Shown here piece after piece: positions 60,146 to 64,000 of a stretch of 64,000 nucleotides of DNA. Positions within the stretch are counted from its first letter, which is position 1. Each line of letters begins with the position of its first letter. The stretch is from UBA11891 sp049890035. GTDB lineage: Bacteria > Bacteroidota > Bacteroidia > Flavobacteriales > Flavobacteriaceae. The translations under genes were made by a program, and so were the position numbers. The stretch covers positions 62,001 through 126,000 of the forward strand of contig JBMHCG010000032.1 of NCBI GenBank assembly GCA_049890035.1. The letters run 5' to 3'. The notes below the pieces were generated by a model, which did no database searches, had not been told where the DNA came from, and saw only the letters and a list, made by a program, of their open reading frames with translations.

Positions 60146-61143
60146 ATCCCCTGTACAGTAGTGTATTTCATGGTAAAACGTTTGTCAGGGTTCACAATCT
60201 TATAGGCGGTTTGAACAGCCAAGGTTGCTTCATGAAATCCGCAAAGGATTAATTTGAGTTTTCCTGGATACGTGTTTACATCTCCAACGGCAAAGATACC
60301 TGGGATATTGGTTTGGTAATCGAGGGTATTGTCAACCACAATCGCATTTTTTTCAATCTCAAGCCCCCAGTTGCCCATCGGACCCAATTTGGGCGACAAG
60401 CCAAACAAGGGCAGCCAACAATCGAGAGATAGGGTACGTGTAGGTTGCCCTTTTTGTTCAATTGTCAATGCTGATAGTTTCGATATTCCCGATAAGCCCG
60501 TTACTTCCGCGTGGGTTAGAATACGCATCATCCCTTTATCCCGCAGAGCATAGGCTTTGTCAACCGAGTCTTTATGAGCCCGAAAATTGTCACTGCGATG
60601 AACTAAGGTTACATTGGTATGAAGCTGTTCAGCAAAATATACGGCCCAATCCAAAGCAGAATCTCCTCCTCCAGAAATAACAATTTCTTTTCCCACAAAA
60701 TCTTCGGGTTGTTTGACCATATAGTACACCCCTTTTTCTTCGTAGTCACTAAGGTTGGTGATTTTTGGCTTTCGAGGTTCAAAACTACCCAATCCACCAG
60801 CAATGATAACAACAGCCGCTTGATGCACCACTCCAGACTGGGTTGTAACCACGAACTTTCCTTCGGTTTGTTTTTCAATAGTTTCTGCGCGATCGCCTAG
60901 TGTAAATCCTGGCTTAAATGGAGCGGCTTGTTCCATCAATTTATCGACCAAATCTCCGGCTAAAACAGCGGGATATCCAGGAATGTCATAAATGGGTTTT
61001 TTAGGATATATTTCAGCGAGTTGACCGCCCGCTTGTGGAAGCGCATCTATAAGATGGCAATGCAACTTCATCAAACCGGCCTCGAATACAGTAAAGAGCC
61101 CTACAGGACCTGCTCCTATCACTATTATATCTGTCTGTATCAT
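60133..61143 (-). CDS. ferredoxin-NADP(+) reductase, thioredoxin-reductase-like type
   Basis: A 336-residue flavoprotein with FAD motif IVIGAGPVGLFTVFEAG (residues 7-23), AGGQLAEIYPKKPIYDIPGYP, NADP motif ISGGGDSALDWA and the C-terminal FAD segment GIFAVGDVNTYPGKLKLI. It lacks the CxxC pair of true thioredoxin reductases, which places it with the YumC/TrxR-type ferredoxin (flavodoxin) NADP reductases. It lies 41 bases downstream of hisS and is probably co-transcribed. Confidence 0.9.
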   Translation of the reverse strand: MIQTDIIVIGAGPVGLFTVFEAGLMKLHCHLIDALPQAGGQLAEIYPKKPIYDIPGYPAVLAGDLVDKLMEQAAPFKPGFTLGDRAETIEKQTEGKFVVTTQSGVVHQAAVVIIAGGLGSFEPRKPKITNLSDYEEKGVYYMVKQPEDFVGKEIVISGGGDSALDWAVYFAEQLHTNVTLVHRSDNFRAHKDSVDKAYALRDKGMMRILTHAEVTGLSGISKLSALTIEQKGQPTRTLSLDCWLPLFGLSPKLGPMGNWGLEIEKNAIVVDNTLDYQTNIPGIFAVGDVNTYPGKLKLILCGFHEATLAVQTAYKIVNPDKRFTMKYTTVQGIQGF

Positions 61144-61183
61144 ACCTTTTGCATTCCTTAGATGATTGTTTCTGTTCTCAGAA

Positions 61184-62584
61184 TTACTCCTTTCTTTCAG
61201 CGGCTATCAGATGATTTGAAAGCACCTTTAGAGCCTCGGCTAAAGGAAAATTAGTTTCTTTACCCGTATTCATGTTTTTCAAAATAAAATGATCTTGTTG
61301 CCATTCCTCACTGCCACATATAACGACCCAAGGAATGCCTTTTTGATTGGCATAACTCAACTGCTTTTTATATTTAGCTTGGGTTGGGTACAGTTCGGAT
61401 GCAATATTGCTTCTTCTTAAATCAGCCAATAGTTGTAGGCCCCACGATGTTGCATCCGCATCAGACAGTGTTATCAAAAGCTGTGTTTTTTGTTGCACCG
61501 TCTCTGGATATAGCTTCAACTCTTCCAATACCAAACCTATACGATCAAAACCAAAGGAAATACCAATCCCACTTTTGTCTTTTAATCCAAAACTGCGGGT
61601 CAAATCATCATAACGTCCCCCTCCACCTAAAGAACCCATCTTTATTCCTTGTGGGGGGGCCACCTCGACAATCAATCCAGTATAATAATCCAAACCACGT
61701 GCCAGTGTAACATCCACATCCAAAGCAATGGAAAGAGGATTGTTTTCAAGTTGATCCAGAATAAAAGCTATTTCGTCTATCCCTGAAAGACCCACTTCTG
61801 TGGAACCGAGCAATTCCCTTAATTGAGTAAGTTTGTGCAAAGGACTGCCATTTAATTCAAATAAAGGGGCCAATTTATCCAACGCACTTTGAGAAAAGTT
61901 TTTGGCACGCAGTTCTTTTTCTACACCTTCGCGACCAATCTTATCCAACTTGTCTAAGCTGACAGTAAATGCGAGTAATTGGTCGGATGCTCCCAAAAGA
62001 TCTGCAATGCCTGCTAGTATTTTTCGATTGTTTATTTTTAATGTGACCCCAGACAAGCCCAATTGTGTAAATACGCGATCGTACAATTGTATTACTTCCA
62101 CCTCTTGAAAGAGTGACCGATCACCAACAATATCTGCGTCACACTGTGTAAACTCCTGAAATCGACCGTGTTGGGGACGATCGGCTCGCCAAACGTTCTG
62201 AATTTGATACCTGCGGAATGGAAAGACCAAGTCGTTTTGGTACTGCGCCACAAAACGAGCAAAAGGGACTGTTAAATCATAACGCAATGCTTTTTCACTA
62301 AGGGAGTCCGTAAAGGTTTGAAGGTCTCCTTTTTCAAGTGCCGAAATATTGGCTTTTTTGACTTTTTCGCCCGAGTTTAAGATTTTGAATATCAAACGAT
62401 CACCTTCCGTTCCATATTTACCCATCAGCGTCTCCGTCTTTTCAAAAGAAGGTGTTTCGATCGGCTCAAAGCCAAAAACATGAAAACATTCAGTCAATAC
62501 ACTTTTGACATAATTTCGCTGGGCTACTTGATACGGAGAAAAATCTCTTGTTCCCTTCGGTATGGTTGGTTTGACCGTTGCCAT
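61184..62584 (-). CDS. hisS: histidyl-tRNA synthetase
   Basis: A 466-residue class II synthetase: IPKGTRDFSPYQ, motif 2 RYQIQNVWRADRPQHGRFQEFTQCDAD, HisA motifs ARGLDYYTGLIVEV and GSLGGGGRYDDL, motif 3 GISFGFDRIGLVL, and a C-terminal anticodon-binding domain. The ATG at 62582-62584 (MATVKPTIPKGTRDF) was chosen. It follows DUF6495 by 11 bases. A near-consensus GATATTTG lies three bases before the ATG. Confidence 0.96.
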   Translation of the reverse strand: MATVKPTIPKGTRDFSPYQVAQRNYVKSVLTECFHVFGFEPIETPSFEKTETLMGKYGTEGDRLIFKILNSGEKVKKANISALEKGDLQTFTDSLSEKALRYDLTVPFARFVAQYQNDLVFPFRRYQIQNVWRADRPQHGRFQEFTQCDADIVGDRSLFQEVEVIQLYDRVFTQLGLSGVTLKINNRKILAGIADLLGASDQLLAFTVSLDKLDKIGREGVEKELRAKNFSQSALDKLAPLFELNGSPLHKLTQLRELLGSTEVGLSGIDEIAFILDQLENNPLSIALDVDVTLARGLDYYTGLIVEVAPPQGIKMGSLGGGGRYDDLTRSFGLKDKSGIGISFGFDRIGLVLEELKLYPETVQQKTQLLITLSDADATSWGLQLLADLRRSNIASELYPTQAKYKKQLSYANQKGIPWVVICGSEEWQQDHFILKNMNTGKETNFPLAEALKVLSNHLIAAERKE

Positions 62585-62595
62585 AGGCAAATATC

Positions 62596-63078
62596 CTATT
62601 TTTTTGTGGTATTGAAAAAGGAATCCAATTGCCGATAGCGTTCGCCTTTAGAAATTTGACACCCCTGTCTGATTAATTTGAAGATTTGTTTTTTGCGATC
62701 CGTAGCAACAACTTTTTCCGATGTTAAAAGGGTAATCCTTTCTGACTGCAAATGTTCTAGTGCCCATGTCCAACCTTGATCAGACACGAGATCAATACCT
62801 TCTTGGTTGCACTGTAATACCCGGAGTTTGATATGCTCTTTTTCGCATGAAAAGAGGAATAATTGTGTTTTGGAACAATTTTCCAAATGAGAAATATTTT
62901 CTAATGTTCGGTCCCAAATCATATCGCTAAAAAGATCCAATTCTTCTTCAACCAACTGGGGTTGTTCTTTTTTGATCTGCTCCCACTTTTTGGAATCAAT
63001 GGATTGGGTTGCCAAGAATTGCGAAAATTCAAGGTGTAAAGATTCAAATTGTTCTTTGGTTAAACGACTGTATTTCAC
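62596..63078 (-). CDS. DUF6495 family protein
   Basis: A 160-residue soluble, acidic protein (KYSRLTKEQFESLHLEFSQFLATQSID.., EELDLFSDMIWDR..) of the DUF6495 type that sits beside hisS and the S6-S18-L9 genes in flavobacteria. No motif hints at activity. The start is a GTG at 63076-63078, preceded by the rplI terminator, so it heads the hisS transcript. Confidence 0.83.
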   Translation of the reverse strand: MKYSRLTKEQFESLHLEFSQFLATQSIDSKKWEQIKKEQPQLVEEELDLFSDMIWDRTLENISHLENCSKTQLFLFSCEKEHIKLRVLQCNQEGIDLVSDQGWTWALEHLQSERITLLTSEKVVATDRKKQIFKLIRQGCQISKGERYRQLDSFFNTTKK

Positions 63079-63085
63079 TTTTGAG

Positions 63086-63114
63086 AAAAAAAATCCCCAA
63101 CTTTCGTTGAGGAT
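63086..63114 (-). terminator. Rho-independent terminator after rplI
   Basis: Minus strand ATCCTCAAC-GAAA-GTTGGGGAT (one mismatch in nine pairs), then a run of T (63086-63092). It separates the ribosomal protein operon from DUF6495-hisS. Confidence 0.85.
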
Positions 63115-63133
63115 AGAATCTTAAATTACAGTG

Positions 63134-63589
63134 TTATGAAGTTTTTTCAGCTACAATTTCAAAAGGAACCTGGACGGATACTTCACGGTGCAATCGAACC
63201 GTTGCTTCGTATTGTCCTAGACGCTTAATGATACGCCCTGGTAGTCCGATTCTGTTTTTATCTATCGAATGGCCTTTGTTTTCAAGTGCAGCAGCAATAT
63301 CAATAGCTGTTACCGATCCAAATAATTTGTCACCACTACCTACTTTTGAAGGGATAGAAATATTGAGTGCAACGAGTTGGGCAGCCAAAGCAGTGGCGTC
63401 ATCAATGATTTTCTTTTCTTTAAAAGCACGTTGTTTTAAGTTTTCTGCCAATACTTTTTTGGCAGATAGGGTGGCTAGTACGGCTTTTCCTTGAGGAATC
63501 AAATAATTGCGCCCATAACCGTTTTTTACTGTTACGACGTCGTCTTTGAAACCAAGATTTTCAACGTCTTGTTTGAGTATGAGTTCCAT
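63134..63589 (-). CDS. rplI: ribosomal protein bL9
   Basis: A 151-residue protein with the L9 signature near the N-terminus (LKQDVENLGFKDDVVTVKNGYGRNYLIPQGKA), a long central helix, and the C-terminal domain DKNRIGLPGRIIKRLGQYEATVRLHREV. It binds 23S rRNA at the base of the L1 stalk. It follows rpsR by ten bases. Confidence 0.97.
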   Translation of the reverse strand: MELILKQDVENLGFKDDVVTVKNGYGRNYLIPQGKAVLATLSAKKVLAENLKQRAFKEKKIIDDATALAAQLVALNISIPSKVGSGDKLFGSVTAIDIAAALENKGHSIDKNRIGLPGRIIKRLGQYEATVRLHREVSVQVPFEIVAEKTS

Positions 63590-63599
63590 AAATTGGCGA

Positions 63600-63896
63600 T
63601 TATTTTAACATATCTGCAACATAGGGAAGCAAACCAAGGTGGCGTGCTCTCTTGATGGCTACAGATACTTTTCGTTGGTATTTCAATGAAGTGCCTGTTA
63701 GGCGTCTGGGTAAAATCTTACCCTGTTCATTCACAAAGCTCAACAAGAAATCAGGGTCTTTATAATCCACATATTTGATCCCTGAGCGTTTGAAACGACA
63801 GTATTTTTTCTTTGTAGTTGTGTCTATATTAAGAGGGGTTAGGTAACGGATTTCTCCCTCTTTTTTTCCGGATGATTGTTCTTCGATTTTGGACAT
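63600..63896 (-). CDS. rpsR: ribosomal protein bS18
   Basis: A 98-residue protein with the S18 core (KKYCRFKRSGIKYVDYKDPDFLLSFVNEQGKILPRRLTGTSLKYQRKVSVAIKRARHLGLLPY) after a charged N-terminal extension. It binds 16S rRNA as a heterodimer with bS6, whose gene is directly upstream (three-base gap). Confidence 0.97.
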   Translation of the reverse strand: MSKIEEQSSGKKEGEIRYLTPLNIDTTTKKKYCRFKRSGIKYVDYKDPDFLLSFVNEQGKILPRRLTGTSLKYQRKVSVAIKRARHLGLLPYVADMLK

Positions 63897-63899
63897 GGC

Positions 63900-64000
63900 C
63901 TAGGCTTTTGCTTTTTGTTTTTTTCTTCTTTTTTCGGCCCAGGCAAGTGCATGCTTGTCGAGCTTTACGGTTAAAAAACGCATCACGCGTTCGTCACGTC
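63900..64000 (-). CDS. rpsF: ribosomal protein bS6, C-terminal part
   Basis: The window ends inside this gene. The visible C-terminus reads RDERVMRFLTVKLDKHALAWAEKRRKKQKAKA, with the typical ERVMRFLTVKLDK strand of bS6 and a basic tail, ending at TAG 63900-63902. The start lies beyond 64000. Confidence 0.93.
   Translation of the reverse strand, partial: RDERVMRFLTVKLDKHALAWAEKRRKKQKAKA

Noticed and set aside
1..64000. CRISPR arrays, insertion sequences, rRNA genes, replication origin
   Set aside because: No regularly spaced repeats, transposase frames, rRNA segments or DnaA-box clusters were recognised.

Overview
The window reads as a chromosomal segment of a Flavobacteriaceae-type Bacteroidota, probably marine. 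The evidence is the TAnnTTTG promoter boxes, the near absence of Shine-Dalgarno sites, GTG and TTG starts, a type IX secretion C-terminal domain, and several gene orders typical of the group: bS6-bS18-bL9 next to DUF6495 and hisS; peroxiredoxin-thioredoxin-DUF6952; ftsK-lolA-lptF/G-ribB; and one long arginine operon with proC inside it. No rRNA, CRISPR array, insertion sequence or integrase was seen.

Layout. 1-3.2 kb (minus): a small secreted peptide, an NRAMP-related metal carrier with altered metal-site motifs, and ComM. 3.3-5.8 kb: a large SLBB polysaccharide-export protein, followed by a DUF3575 outer-membrane protein on the other strand. 6.6-11.9 kb (minus): tilS-dsbD-TonB receptor, with overlapping reading frames. 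12.0-20.9 kb: an arginine operon led by an Arg-rich leader peptide and attenuator, then acyltransferase-argG-argC-proC-argD-argF'-argB-argE-argH. 20.9-23.9 kb: an AT-rich accessory block with related ~90 bp repeats, a frameshifted membrane protein gene and a two-gene module (cytosolic ~280-residue protein plus four-helix membrane protein). The membrane gene carries a textbook -1 slippery heptamer preceded by an AAGGAGG. This is the strongest candidate in the window for an undescribed system, possibly analogous to phage-exclusion RexAB.

23.9-35.2 kb is mostly housekeeping: acyltransferase, lipoamide dehydrogenase, a K+ channel, NhaC, an oxidative-stress operon, ftsK, lolA, an LptF/G permease and RibB with a degenerate GCHII domain. 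36.1 kb: tRNA-Ser(UGA). 36.7-41.9 kb: an exported DUF1800/DUF1501 pair with an FN3 lipoprotein and a divergently oriented Rieske protein. 42-51 kb: sialate O-acetylesterase, AMP nucleosidase, a BASS transporter, KDG kinase and KDPG aldolase, DUF3667 and small cytosolic proteins. 51-60 kb: a P1 peptidase/AhpD-like/MFS operon, a methyltransferase, GNAT, a decayed S74-chaperone gene, an OYE-type oxidoreductase, a serine hydrolase, an SDR-like protein and a Dabb protein. 60-64 kb (minus): ferredoxin-NADP reductase, hisS, DUF6495, rplI, rpsR and partial rpsF.

Regulation. Eight genes share a -7 promoter box 3-4 bases before the start codon, which predicts leaderless transcripts. The arginine operon looks attenuation-controlled. 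All functional calls come from reading sequence motifs without database searches.
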